A stretch of 64,000 nt of DNA from Glandiceps talaboti. Taxonomy: Eukaryota > Hemichordata > Enteropneusta > Spengelidae. The notes beneath the pieces are model-generated. The model had not been told where the DNA came from and made no database searches. It was given only the letters and a program-made list of their open reading frames with translations. Of this stretch, positions 39,076-64,000 are shown in pieces. Every line of letters begins with the position of its first letter. The first letter of the stretch is position 1. The translations under genes were made by a program, and so were the position numbers. The DNA lies in NCBI RefSeq assembly GCF_964340395.1, contig NC_135570.1, positions 952,001 to 1,016,000 of the forward strand, written 5' to 3'.

Positions 39076-40638
39076 AAATGAAAGGGGCACAAGTTGAGTA
39101 TATACTACATATTTAAAGTCACTCTTAGTATTCCATTTTACTGGAGCATACGTAACTTATCACCTGCAATTGACTGAACTCAAACCGGATATAAAAAAGT
39201 CAAGGAATCTACACTAGACAATCAACTGTTGTGACAAAACCAGAAGGCAGTTGTAATGTCATAGAAGGCATACATTGGCATTAACATTATACTAGAATAG
39301 TTTAATTGAGGTTTTATGTCAGTATTTTCATTTGAGTAAAAGGTTTATAAACTCGGTTTGTACCACTTTAACACATCTGAGTGATACCAAACTCATATCC
39401 ATAGTCGTGATTAAACTACTTATCGGTGATCAGTTTTAATTTACAAACCCTGACGTTAATCCATCTTCGTTAATTCATATATAATACTTTGGAGATCAAT
39501 AATAAATATTACCTTAATCAGATATCAATTTTTTCCCAATCGCCATTAATCACATTTTTACAAATTTATTGGAAATACTAATTTCGATTTATATGACTCT
39601 GACCTCTACCCCTCAGGACTTTATCACAACTCCACATCACTTATTCAGATAATACATTCTATCTAAATGAAATTTATATTCATTAAGGTTTTTATCGTTC
39701 AGAGTTTATCGTCTCCCGTGGCTAATATTATTCAATATTTTTTCTTTGACGACAGAGATTGCATTCCCAGGGCAATTTCAATTTTTCTCAGTGAATTTTC
39801 CTATTTCTTTCTAACAAATAGGTTGTTATAATCTTGGATGCCGCGATATTAAAACGACTAAAACAAATCTATAGCAACATGGAGAGATAAGCGGTTAGAA
39901 ATAAAATTAATCGTGCGAGGGCGCGATTTCAATTCGTCCCGCTGCCACACAGCGCACAACGTATACATTATTCACGACACACGAGAATCTTGAAAATTGT
40001 CAAGCTATTTAAGACACTGCCAACTTGAATAGAGGAGCCACAAAACCATACAGAGCGTGAAAAATATGTTAAAAACACACATGCACTTTACGAGTCATCT
40101 TTATGAAATGTAAAGAGATAAGAAAACGCACAAATAATCATGGACAACTTGAAAGATTGAGGGCGTCATTATTTTCAAAGTTAATGTTCTTCCTGTCGAC
40201 AGCATGATCTAGCACGTCATGTTTTCGAATATTTGGTCATATTTATTTTAGAATAAAAATCTGAGATAAAAGCTTGCATGGCTCAATGATCGTAGAATAA
40301 CTGTACGTGCATAAACCATGAATTGTTAGAAGTAATTACATAGTACTTCTAATGTAGATATCATCAATACATTAATCAACAAAATAATGCATTGCCAGAC
40401 TTCACTAGAATTATCAAATAAATCATGGCTTTATACGTTCCAAGATCTTCAAAAATCCAATGACAATACTCCATTACACTAACGAAGTAGAAAGTCTACT
40501 GGAAAAGGTGGACACCGCCTTCCACCACCACCATCCCCATCACCAAATGTTCGTCCTTATCAGAGGTTGGACATTCTCCAGAGAATTTGCGGTTGACCAA
40601 AACACGAGAAAGCCACGTGGTTCATGTTGAGAATAATA

Positions 40639-40672
40639 CTCTGTGTGTGTGTGTGTGGGTGGGGGGGGGGGG
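40639..40672. repeat. (GT)n and G-run
   Basis: A short GT tract is followed by GGGTGGGGGGGGGGGGG, a possible G-quadruplex former. Confidence 0.8.
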
Positions 40673-40997
40673 GTATTATAAATTATCTTTTGTCTGTAAG
40701 TATAACTTCCATAATGACATAATGCAGAGTCCAATGATGGGTCAATGCTATCTGACGCAGGTAACGATTGAAGTCCAGACAATGTCTATCATACACACAT
40801 ATTCAGAGTTATAGCTTGCACCGAGTTCGTGATTTGTACATAGCCCTTATTTTAATAAGGGACCCCTTTATTTCCAAGCTTGATTAATTCGCAAGACAAA
40901 TACAAAGTCGTTGTTCATTTATAGACGTTGTGCTGATGGTGGCAAATGTGTTCATAGACAAAAAATCATATAGAAAATGTTATGTCTATGTAATCTC

Positions 40998-41003
40998 TGT
41001 CTC

Positions 41004-41094
<91 letters not shown>
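40998..41094. repeat. (CT)n microsatellite
   Basis: An almost pure CT tract with one CACC break. Confidence 0.95.
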
Positions 41095-41096
<2 letters not shown>

Positions 41097-41800
41097 CACG
41101 TATCACACACTCCATGTCTGCACGTGTGTGTCTGTGCTTGTGCACGCGTTTGCGTATCTTTTTCTGTATCTGTCTCTCAACCCCCCCCCCCCCCTTCAGC
41201 CAGCTAGCCATGTATCGAACTGCGACTACAAGTACATTATGTTATGACAGATAGATGTATGTTGTCTCTTCATCGTTCAAGTCATTGCATCCATACTGGG
41301 TTAAATGACAATTAACCTCGTAGTCTGTCGGATGCAGGCAGATTTTATGAACACGAAGGTGTTGCAAATGAGCCCATCAAAGGAAGATAATTTATTGTCC
41401 CTGGCTTTTAAATTTGACTGATAGCATCTTTACGACCCTAAGGACACGTGACAATTCATCCGTCAACAACGTTTGACGTTGGGGAAACGAGAACTGTAGA
41501 GTTGTCACTTCTTAGAATATAGCTTTCACGTTAGGATCTGTGATGTCAACGTTGTCCATTTCAAGGCTTCATACAAATTTTTGTTTTCAAATTATGTTAA
41601 TTTCATCGTCCTTTTGTCGTTGCTTGTCAAATTGTCCCAATTTCGACATTTTCTGAATTTTTCATCTTCTTTGTTGTCTTTTGTGAAATTTGTCGTTGTC
41701 AAATTGACTAATTTTGTCACTTTCATCATTCGCTTTCTCCCTTTTTTGTGACAATTTTACTATTTTGTTATTGTTGCTGTTTAGTCAAATTGTCAAACGA

Positions 41801-41805
<5 letters not shown>

Positions 41806-41877
<72 letters not shown>
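41806..41877. repeat. (AT)n microsatellite
   Basis: About 36 uninterrupted AT units. Confidence 0.95.
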
Positions 41878-41880
<3 letters not shown>

Positions 41881-41944
41881 GTCACAAAGGTCACCAATTT
41901 TAAATAAATGGTCCAACCAGAAATCTACAACCCTTCAAGTTCTT

Positions 41945-42120
41945 ATGGAACTGTGACAATTCAAAGAATAGTCCAACCACAACCCTTCTCACTGAACTGT
42001 TACAACTCAATGAACCATAGAATTAAAACCCTTCTCACTGAACTGTTACGAATGAATGGCCCAACCATAGAATTACAACCCTTCTCACTGAACTGTTTCA
42101 ACTCAGGGAATGGTCAAACC
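41945..42120. repeat. Degenerate tandem repeat, unit about 50-55 bp
   Basis: Three copies of a block containing ACAACCCTTCTCACTGAACT followed by GTTACAA or GTTTCAA, with diverged spacers naming ATGGTC or ATGGCC. It sits just before the CTGT array. Confidence 0.65.
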
Positions 42121-42205
42121 TCAAAATTAGGGGACCATCGTTGTAAAACATGTAGCCTCACTACGGCAACAGTTGAACATACTCCCAAACAGGACTTGTG
42201 GAAGC

Positions 42206-42368
<163 letters not shown>

Positions 42369-44072
42369 CACAGCTCCTAAAATATGGCCCTCCCCTGAGA
42401 ACATATTTGTAAAAAGTGACCCCCATTCCCTGGCCCTCCCCCTTGTAATTACTGAAGGCTCCCTTACTGTGCTAGGCGTCTCGGATATAATATGGGACGA
42501 TGAAACCCCAACTTGTATTACTAGGAGCAAAATTTGAAAGATATTTTAAGACGTTTAGTTTCCAGGGAATTTAGTCCCCGAGCGAGGCGGATTCTACCTC
42601 TGACAACTTTCCATACAATCTACATACTAGTGAATAGTAGATGGTGCTATGCATAGAATTCCACGTCTACGATTTGGCCGCTGCATAAATGAAACATTTC
42701 ACTGGAAAAGATTGTATAGAGTCAATGAATGTATGTTTTAAATGTTTGTCATAGATCGAACCAAGCGTTGGAAATGGCTGGCTGCAATGCATCGATGAAG
42801 AAATCAAAATCTCTGTCTGGGATTTTTTTTTATTTCCGTGGAAAAAGATTTAGTCCACTTGGAATCTGTAAATGTCCATGTATCATGTCCTTATTGTGCC
42901 TGGAAGTTTACAATAATCTTACGATACACAAACAATTATCTTGACCCCATCTGACAAACCCGTCTAGAATCATAACATGGCAAATTCATTCTTTCCATCC
43001 GACTGACTATCACATAACGATTTTCATTGTTAACGCGGGAAAAGTTATCTGACGAAAAACGTCAACCAGAATGTTTTACCTCAGGCATTGGGCGCGTTCC
43101 TGTTGCAGAAAACAATTTCTGGCGGTAGTCTTTAATATTTGATGACGTATGGTATGACTGGTGAGGAATTATTCATGAAGTGAGCTATCAATGATTTGAT
43201 ATGTAGTAAATATTTGAATAGCTACATACTTGGTGTATTTTACACGAGTTAGTGAAGTACTGAGGCGTACACAAATCAGATTTCCTCAAAGATGCAAGGG
43301 GTCACCCACTTCTGAAGATAGCCTGTGAACCCCAGCGTTTAGGTACAATTGAATCCTTTCGAATAGAGCTTAATGGAGAACAACCAAGACCTCTGGTCTT
43401 CACAAATCACAACCTATTCAAACATTTCCTTATGGATACCTCACCTCAAAGATAGCAAAATCGCTTTTCTCACCCCGCGGGTGATTTTGATATTTTTTTA
43501 GAATTCAAAATCAGCGAAAATGGTGAAGTTATCATTTGCGATAAATGCTTGTAGGGGTATATCATTTAATCAACTATACTTCACTCCAAGATAACACGAA
43601 AGTTGACCCACGTTTTCGTCAGAAAATACCCAGTAAAAGTAGTGTTTGTTTTTTAATTGCTGTACTTACGATGTTATCGCCTAAACCAAGACACTTTAGA
43701 ATTCGATAAAAGACATTGTAATAGTGATAAAGTAACATCATCTTCCTCTTTGCTTTTAGAAATTATCTACTGCGATGTACAGACAAGAACATTCCAAAGT
43801 GCTGGGGGAGGGGTGATCACGTGACGAGTTCTGACATCACATTCATTTATCGCCTTCAGTTTATACAAAGGTGACTTGCAGATAAATCGGGAATACTCAA
43901 CTTTTTTTTTATTTTTTTTATAAATATTGATTTCGGTGACGCTGGTGACTTTCATTCTTCACACTGTTGCTTTACTAATACTAGTCGAAGTATATTTCTG
44001 GTAATTGCATATTGTATTCAATAATGTGAACATCATGCATGGCCGTATTAAAATTGGTTAATAGATAATAAT

Positions 44073-44073
<1 letters not shown>

Positions 44074-44128
<55 letters not shown>

Positions 44129-44211
44129 CATATGTACACACAGACATACGTACATACATACATACATACATACATACATACATACATACATACATACATA
44201 CATACATACAT
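44074..44211. repeat. (GACA)n and (CATA)n compound microsatellite
   Basis: GACA units (44074-44127) pass through CATATGTACACAC into CATA units (44152-44211), about 470 bp downstream of the DRGX stop. Confidence 0.95.
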
Positions 44212-44468
44212 AGAAGGAACCGAACAACACATTATTAAAGCATCAACGCATTTAATTTACAAAATACAGAACACCTAAGTTTACATATCACCATATATAC
44301 GCAATTATTATTCACTAGATTTAGACTATTAATACGTTATAAGCCATAGGTCGTATAAGCTGTGAAGTTTTTCTATTGTGTTGCCGTGGTGATAGATAAC
44401 ACAGTTTAGAGGTCAAAATGTCATCCCAGTTGGAAATGGCTAGTCGAATTGGTCATAATCTCTTCAGT

Positions 44469-44474
44469 TTTATT
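44469..44474 (-). other. Candidate poly(A) signal of DRGX
   Basis: AATAAA on the minus strand, about 200 bases past the DRGX stop codon. Confidence 0.45.
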
Positions 44475-44676
44475 TTTAAAAAATCAATGTTAGGTATTTA
44501 TAAAGTTCTGTTGACTTTTCAAAATATTCTTCGGAGTTTTTGTTTGTGGTCATTGGCTTTACTTGGCTTGTCTTGGAAGTTTTGATAGCATCGGCTTGGG
44601 TTGTCTTGAGAGTTTTGATTGGTCGTCGGCTAGGGTTGTCTTGAGGGTTTTGATTGGTCGTCGGTTAGGGTTATCT

Positions 44677-57880
<13,204 letters not shown>

Positions 57881-58547
57881 CTAAAATATATAAATATATA
57901 TAATTTACAAAAGTTAAAATAAATTTAGACGAACACAAATGACCATGACTAAACTTTACATTCAAGTGAGATCCTCGCGATCGTCTTCTGCCTAAGCTTA
58001 CAGTGTATATAATAGAGATGTTGTAAAATAACCAAGTAAAATAATTACATATTTATGTGAATTACTTTGCAATAACATGTGATTTTTACTTGTTGGCTGC
58101 ATGATTATAAGGAGTCGAAATCTAAATCATATTTGAAAAGATTGCAGTAATGAAATAAGATTAACTCGTTTCATTTTAAAGCCGTTATTCTGAAATGATA
58201 TCAATATTGCAGTTGTCAAGTTTGTCTGTTTATCGCGTCGGTTAATCAATATGCATGGATTGCCAAGTAGTAATTTGCATATTGCTTTTTTTTGGTTTAG
58301 TTCAGGCATCGCTTGGATATCATTTTCATACGAAATATTACTACAGTTTTAAATGTGTTGAATGCGATGATAGTAGTTGACTGTGTATGTAAATACGAAA
58401 TGAAAGTAACATATTTTATCACGTAACTAAGTGTGTGATGTATACAAACTAAAATTAATATTTTATCAAGTGTGGTAAAGTGTCGTACCGCCCTCTATGT
58501 AGTGTGTACAACTACAAGTTGTCTATTTATTTATTTGTCTATTTATT

Positions 58548-58557
58548 TGTCTGTTTA

Positions 58558-58645
<88 letters not shown>
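58548..58645. repeat. (CTGT)n microsatellite
   Basis: About 22 CTGT units flanked by related TTTATTTGTCTA and GTTTGTTTG segments. Confidence 0.95.
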
Positions 58646-58646
<1 letters not shown>

Positions 58647-61600
58647 TTTGTTTGTTCGTTTGTTTGTTTGTTTTCTGGGATTATGTAACAGTGTTCATTT
58701 TGTGAGAGTACACGGATTGCATGTCAATATACGATTCGTGTTCAGTCCTTTAACTGAGTGGATTATTCATGGACAAGGAGAAAGAAAGTTACACAAGTAC
58801 TCATCAGTAAGAACAGCAAGGCGTAACGACAAAAACAGTCTTAACAACAACAACAACAACAACAACAATAACAATAACAACGTCATCATCATCGTCAAAG
58901 AAAGAATTATGAGGGAAACAAGTTACATAATGTTTAGTGGTTTACATTCATTAAAAATAATGTCAAACAATGCTAGGCTCGATGTAAGCCTGTTTACAAG
59001 ATTGAATTTGTTTTTCATCACAAATATGACACGGGGTGATGAAAGAAAGAGAACGAAGATTCACTCTATCGAGTAATAATTGTATATGATAACTAAATGA
59101 ATGTTACAAAATGTAACAGTATGACTTGCATTATAGGGAATGACCACAGTTCACGTCAGTCCTACAGCCAGATGTTAAAATATCGCTCTGTAACGTATTT
59201 TTGTTATCACCTTAGTCAACAAACAAACAAACAATCATTCATGAGGGTAGCAATCCGGAGTCGGTAGGCCACGACTTGAGCGGTTGAGAATACGCACTGG
59301 AAGATAGATAACTGAGATATGTGTCTGTGTCTTCAAGTTTGAATGTATTGGTCACAAAATCCTACCACACCATCGAACCATTTTTATTCTACGTCTAAAT
59401 AGCTGGTGAAAGCTCTAATGTGTATAGTTGTTGATCATCTAATTGGCATGGTTTAGTAATTAGAATAATTCTGTATGAAACAAAGGGAGTCTTTCAACGT
59501 GGTAAATGTACAGATTACACCCCTTTAAGAACGACTCAAATGGATTTGATTAAAATTCTGATCACGTCCATAAGAGACCAATATCTTGCTCACAAATAAT
59601 CACCTTCTAGAGGGAAATTTGATTAGAACTGAAATTACTATAAATAACTTTCTTTTAATTCCAAAAGAACAGGACACTAGATGTGCTACTTTACCTGAAA
59701 TTGTCAAAAAGAAATCTCGGCTTGTTCAGAAACTGTCTTTTGCAACAAATAAAATGATGGCAATTAGGCTCTCGTACCACAGTCATGTTTCTTGAAATCG
59801 AGCGGGAAAGCAATTTTAATCCCACGGGAAATGGGGTGAAATTAATTCAATTTGTCGAGACCACCGGTAATTTTCGATTATTGGATGGGTGTGAAAATGA
59901 AACGATCAAACATACCGGCTGACGACTTCCCACTCACCGTTTTGCAGTCTCCAAATTAAATTTGAAATTAACAACGACATTAGTGTTTTATAATGGCTGC
60001 CAAGATATTGCGCGGGAAAAGTTTAATGATAGAGCGTGTAGCGTCCCAACGTGACCACTGATTGAACTTGATTCTTGTCTCACTTTATACCATGTTATAA
60101 GGGGTTGGTGGTGGTTGGGAGGGAGGTGATATGTAATTTGAATGATGGTGGGTTTACTTTCTTTAAACCATAGATAATCCTTATACCAATCTAGACCTGT
60201 ATTCAAACATTCGTAATAACCCTAATTTCAGTTTTGTTCATTTAGCTTGAGATCTGAAATAGTCTTGAGTAATCAATGCATATTTTGGCCGAGAATATTC
60301 TTCAGTTTTGCCCAAACCCTCTCCAGTATAAACTGTTAAATCTTTACACCCATATGATATTCCATATATCTGAGTAATGCCTTGCATTATATAAATTGTC
60401 TCACTTTTAAAATCATATTTTTCATATTTCGCTGAACAAACTCTAGAATAGTTCAAGCCTGTTTATAGACACCGGTGAGTGGTGAAAGTAAATCAGTCTG
60501 GACTCTTCGTCTTCTTGATTAAATGTCAAACTTTAATCCGTTTTCACTATCCAACAGTGCATCACTGTACAGTCGGTTATGTTTCGCATCGAATCTGAAT
60601 CTGTTCACGGGTTGGTTGGACTGACTGCCCCAAACCATGTAACCGCTTGTAGTGTTTTGTGGTATTCTGTACAGTGAATAGTACTTATGTATACTGCGTA
60701 CAGGTTCTACATTGAGTTTAAACAGTTAACTTGGAAAAAATATTGTATAATGATGTAAAACTTTCACAGATGAAAACCATGTAGTTTTCGAGATATAACC
60801 GTTACCCATATTGTGTATAGTTTTTGAAGAATAGTGATATGATGAAAAACAAACAAAAAAAACTGAACAATGACGTAACTTATTCACGACCCCCCCCCCA
60901 TCCCCCCAAATAAAAATATTAGGGCCTTGTGGTTGGCCTCACAATAAATACTAGTATCATTTTTTCAGGAAGAGTTTAAAGTTCATGGCCCAAAGTTAAT
61001 CATGATTGTAATAACAGTTTTAAATATGGTAACGCCTTTGAGTCGGTTCTCAGAAAACTATGTTACTATAGCGATGAAAGTGACGATCTATTTACTATAG
61101 CAAATGAAAGATTGGCGATTTATCTATATGAATGAAGGAATGTATTCCATATTTTATTGTTTTATAGACATTTTCAGAAGTGAGATAAACTTGTATGGAA
61201 ATGTGAAAACAACAAAATTTATGTTCAGGTTTGTTACACCGTTTCCTCGTTATGTCCTCTGAATACAAGGACTTATCCATTTTGATCTATTTTTTTCATA
61301 AATATTCATTTTATTTCATTTCCAGTTTTTTTCATATTGTAAATTTAATTTAAAAAAAATAGTTTTGTCTAACGATTCAGTGTTTAGAGGTTATCTACAC
61401 TGTGTAGGATATTGACAACGATGATATTTCAACATTTACATTTCTATAAATTAGAAACTCTATCAAAAATGAGAATTTCCGCGATGCAATTATTTAGTCT
61501 ATGACATATACATTTTCAAAGCTAGGGAAGTGACTAAGCAACAAGGAGTGAAAATTCTCAGTACAAACATTTTTTACATAAATACGATATCTGTAGACAA

Positions 61601-61792
61601 GGTATACACTATATGCTAGAACAAAATGCCAGGAGAAGAATTCCATCATTGTCGCATTTTGGAAATAAAATAATGTCAATGAAACAATAGAAAGTTGCAC
61701 CTTCTGGGTAGACATGTATCATTTTATGTAAAAACTATCATACTTAGCTCGGTACGGAAACATTACCAATTTTCTGTTCTCCACTAAAGGAT

Positions 61793-61873
61793 GATCTGAA
61801 AACCATACATTGGTGTATACATTGATGTGAAAATCATACATTGGTGTATACATTGATCTGGAAAACCATACAA
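61793..61873. repeat. Duplicated 38-bp segment
   Basis: AACCATACATTGGTGTATAC followed by ATTGATGTGAA occurs twice, plus a third partial AACCATACA. Confidence 0.75.
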
Positions 61874-62105
61874 ATACTTCCATGATTGCACATGGACGCT
61901 TGGAAAGTGCGTATATCAAGGAGGCGCGAAGTTATTTGGAGTAGATAAGTCAGTTGAAAAGATGACATTTTATAAGGACATGATACGTGTGTTCAGAGGC
62001 CCCGTCATATCAACGTAGGAACGGATAAAAATGATATCGTTACAGAATAAAATATCACAAGGACTACTGTATACACATACAATAGAGACAACAAGTAACA
62101 CCAAA

Positions 62106-62248
62106 TAAACAAACAAACAAACAAACAAACAAACAAACAAACAAACAAAATCCAAGTTGTTGGAAAAAGAACAATTTCATGTCTGAATGAATGAATGAAT
62201 GAATGAATGAATGAATGAATGAATGAATGAATGAATGAATGAATGAAT
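62106..62248. repeat. (AAAC)n and (GAAT)n microsatellites
   Basis: AAAC units (62106-62149), 34 bp of unique sequence, then GAAT units (62184-62248). Confidence 0.95.
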
Positions 62249-63342
62249 GATTTTTTTTCGCCAGATAATAAAAATAAGCTGCACTTTCACAGAAACATAT
62301 GATACAAATATACGAAACGAATACAAAAGAAATAGACAATTGTTATCTGATGTGGACCATGGAAAGAGCGGAACTAGTCTTGCCGGCTGGCCCGTACAAT
62401 TGTCTACATTTCGAAACGAATCCGACTTTCTAAACTTAAACTGCCGCTGATCGATCTGTTCAATATTTTCAAAACGTGATTAAGCTTATCACATTTAAAT
62501 TCGAATTCTAACGACTGATTAAAACAAAACAAGGCTAAGCTTAAAAATACAAATAAACAGTATTAAAAAAAAAATGGAATATCCAAATGTGAAATACAAG
62601 AAATTTAGTGTAGTGTGTGCAACAGAAATAAATGCTGTAATAGTTACTTTGCTCAAGAGAAATCCAACCTATTCTCGGTAAAAATCAAGTGAAGACCTAC
62701 TCTGTAATGTTTGAAGAGAAACATAGCATTTCAAAATCTAGCCACAGTCTATTTTAGTATAACAACCATACACTGTACTAATAACCGTAGGGGAAAAAAA
62801 TAACAACAACCAAATCTCTGTTATACGTTTGTGTAACAAAGTTGAACTGCTTTGATATCAAACAACTTTGTCCCAAGGCACACAGACACTATCGATATAA
62901 TAGAAAAAAGGAACAATCGGAATTTAAGCGACATTTTGTTTTCTTACAATACGGAATCGTAAGGCTGGATGCATAATTCTTCGGTAAATACAGTAAAAAA
63001 GTTTTTGTCAGAAAGAAAGAAAGAAAGAAAGAAAGAACGATATATACTAGATGGACAGAGATGTCAAGAAATATCTCAAATGGGAAACGAAACTAAGTAA
63101 AGATACATCCTATCGTATCATGAGATCAACATACATAATGAAACTTTGAACAAACAAAACTTACTGAATAGAATAACTACATATACATATGAGAAGTGGA
63201 TAACTAAAAGAAAAATTATATATATCATTACAATATGATTGCATAACTCCTCATATCAAATTATACAACCCTTGGGAAATTAAAAAAACAACAACAACAC
63301 AGACATAAAGCCAAGTGAAAGACTCATCTGACAGCGAGTCAG

Positions 63343-63420
63343 TATGTATGTATGTATGTATGTATGTATGTATGTATGTATGTATGTATGTATGTATGTA
63401 TGTATGTATGTATGTATGTA

Positions 63421-63469
<49 letters not shown>

Positions 63470-63580
63470 ATGTATGTATGTATGTATGTATGTATGTATG
63501 TATGTATGTATGTATGTATGTATGTATGTATGTATGTATGTGTGTGTGTATGTATGTATGTGTGTGTATATGTGTGTATA
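63343..63580. repeat. (GTAT)n/(GTGT)n microsatellite
   Basis: GTAT units with an inner (GT)n block near 63426-63451 and a mixed end. Confidence 0.95.
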
Positions 63581-63639
63581 TGTATAAATCGATAAGATAC
63601 AAGTCTGATAGCAAGTTAGATACCATTGATTAAAAGAGT

Positions 63640-63816
63640 CACATAGTTTTTCTTAGATTGTTGTTTGCATGTCTACGGGCTAAATATAACAATGTTTTGA
63701 TATGAATAAATTTCCCCTATCTTTATGGAAAAAACAGAAAAGTTTGCTTTGGCGTATATGAATATATTTGTAGTAGCAGGAAAACAACAACATAAGCAAT
63801 AATACGTGTCCCTGTG
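63640..63816. mobile_element. hAT-like MITE, diverged second copy
   Basis: It shares TTCTTAGATTGTTGTTT, CTAAATATAACAA, ATTTGTAGTAGCAGGA and GCAATAATACGTGTCCCTGT with the element at 46038. The left terminal repeat is degraded and no target duplication is clear. Confidence 0.75.
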
Positions 63817-63928
63817 GCCTTGATACCGGAATCATGCAAGATTTACAGTGAGACAAAAGACAAACTAACAGTTGACCTTACATGGCCTGCGTACACCTAT
63901 GCGTACACCTCTGTGTACACCGATACTG

Positions 63929-63948
63929 TGACCTTTGACCTTTGACCT
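63929..63948 (-). promoter_or_regulatory. Triple DR1 nuclear-receptor half-site
   Basis: The + strand reads TGACCT three times with single T spacers. On the minus strand this is AGGTCA-A-AGGTCA-A-AGGTCA, a perfect DR1 repeated, the class bound by HNF4, RXR/PPAR and COUP-TF. A further TGACCT-like motif (TTGACCTTAC) lies about 55 bp away. Confidence 0.5.
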
Positions 63949-64000
63949 TTTGAATCCACGGTTTTTGTATTATGTAACAGATGGTTTTTCATTTGGTATT

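Larger units (their letters stand above)
57881..64000. other. Upstream flank of DRGX without a confirmed exon
   Basis: The DRGX promoter and first exon should lie here or beyond. A minus-strand ATG exon (about 59980..59939) ends in a strong donor (AAAACG|GTGAGT) in the required phase 1, with TATAAAA just before it, but its peptide MSLLISNLIWRLQN is unlike the DRGX N-terminus. Otherwise I see simple repeats, the MITE copy at 63640 and plain AT-rich DNA. Confidence 0.4.

Overview
This is nuclear DNA from an intron-rich, AT-rich animal, not a prokaryote. Coding DNA is a small minority. The supported genes are assembled from exons with GT..AG borders and matching phases. The gene set (Piwi, germ cell-less, a DRGX-type homeobox gene with an OAR tail), the vertebrate-like protein sequences and the dense tetranucleotide arrays and foldback elements suggest an invertebrate bilaterian, perhaps a marine deuterostome. 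The species cannot be fixed from sequence alone; hemichordate or similar is only a guess.

Layout. 155-1367 (+): last two exons of a Piwi-subfamily Argonaute gene. 1368-9952: gene-free, with two copies of a dispersed repeat of about 0.35 kb, two large foldback elements and several minisatellites. 9953-17877 (-): a five-exon gene for a protein of about 225 residues that tentatively resembles the sperm microtubule inner protein SPMIP2/C4orf45 (DUF4562). 17878-18507: short divergent promoter region. 18508-32164 (+): a complete 16-exon germ cell-less gene (GMCL1), 528 codons, with introns full of satellites and foldback DNA. 32165-44400: mostly gene-free, with a 26-copy 50-bp minisatellite and weak exon candidates. 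44677-57880 (-): five exons of DRGX, a paired-like Q50 homeodomain factor with an OAR-like C-terminus; the first coding exon was not found. A possible two-exon gene (52790-53835, +) lies antisense in a DRGX intron. 57881-64000: no supported gene; simple repeats, a second copy of a small MITE and a triple nuclear-receptor half-site.

How the genes relate. Three neighbours are linked to the germline in other animals: Piwi (piRNA silencing), GMCL1 (CUL3 substrate adaptor, germ-cell formation and spermatogenesis) and, if the tentative call is right, a sperm-axoneme protein sharing a divergent promoter with GMCL1. DRGX is a neural transcription factor with no obvious functional tie to them. I found no novel multi-gene system. 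The most unusual features are structural: several foldback families (one hairpin ends about 10 bp before a GMCL1 exon), a 27-bp tandem array of decoy 5' splice sites inside the DRGX homeodomain, a tandem array of 3' splice sites in the SPMIP2-like gene, and a tandem repeat that runs through the DRGX stop codon.
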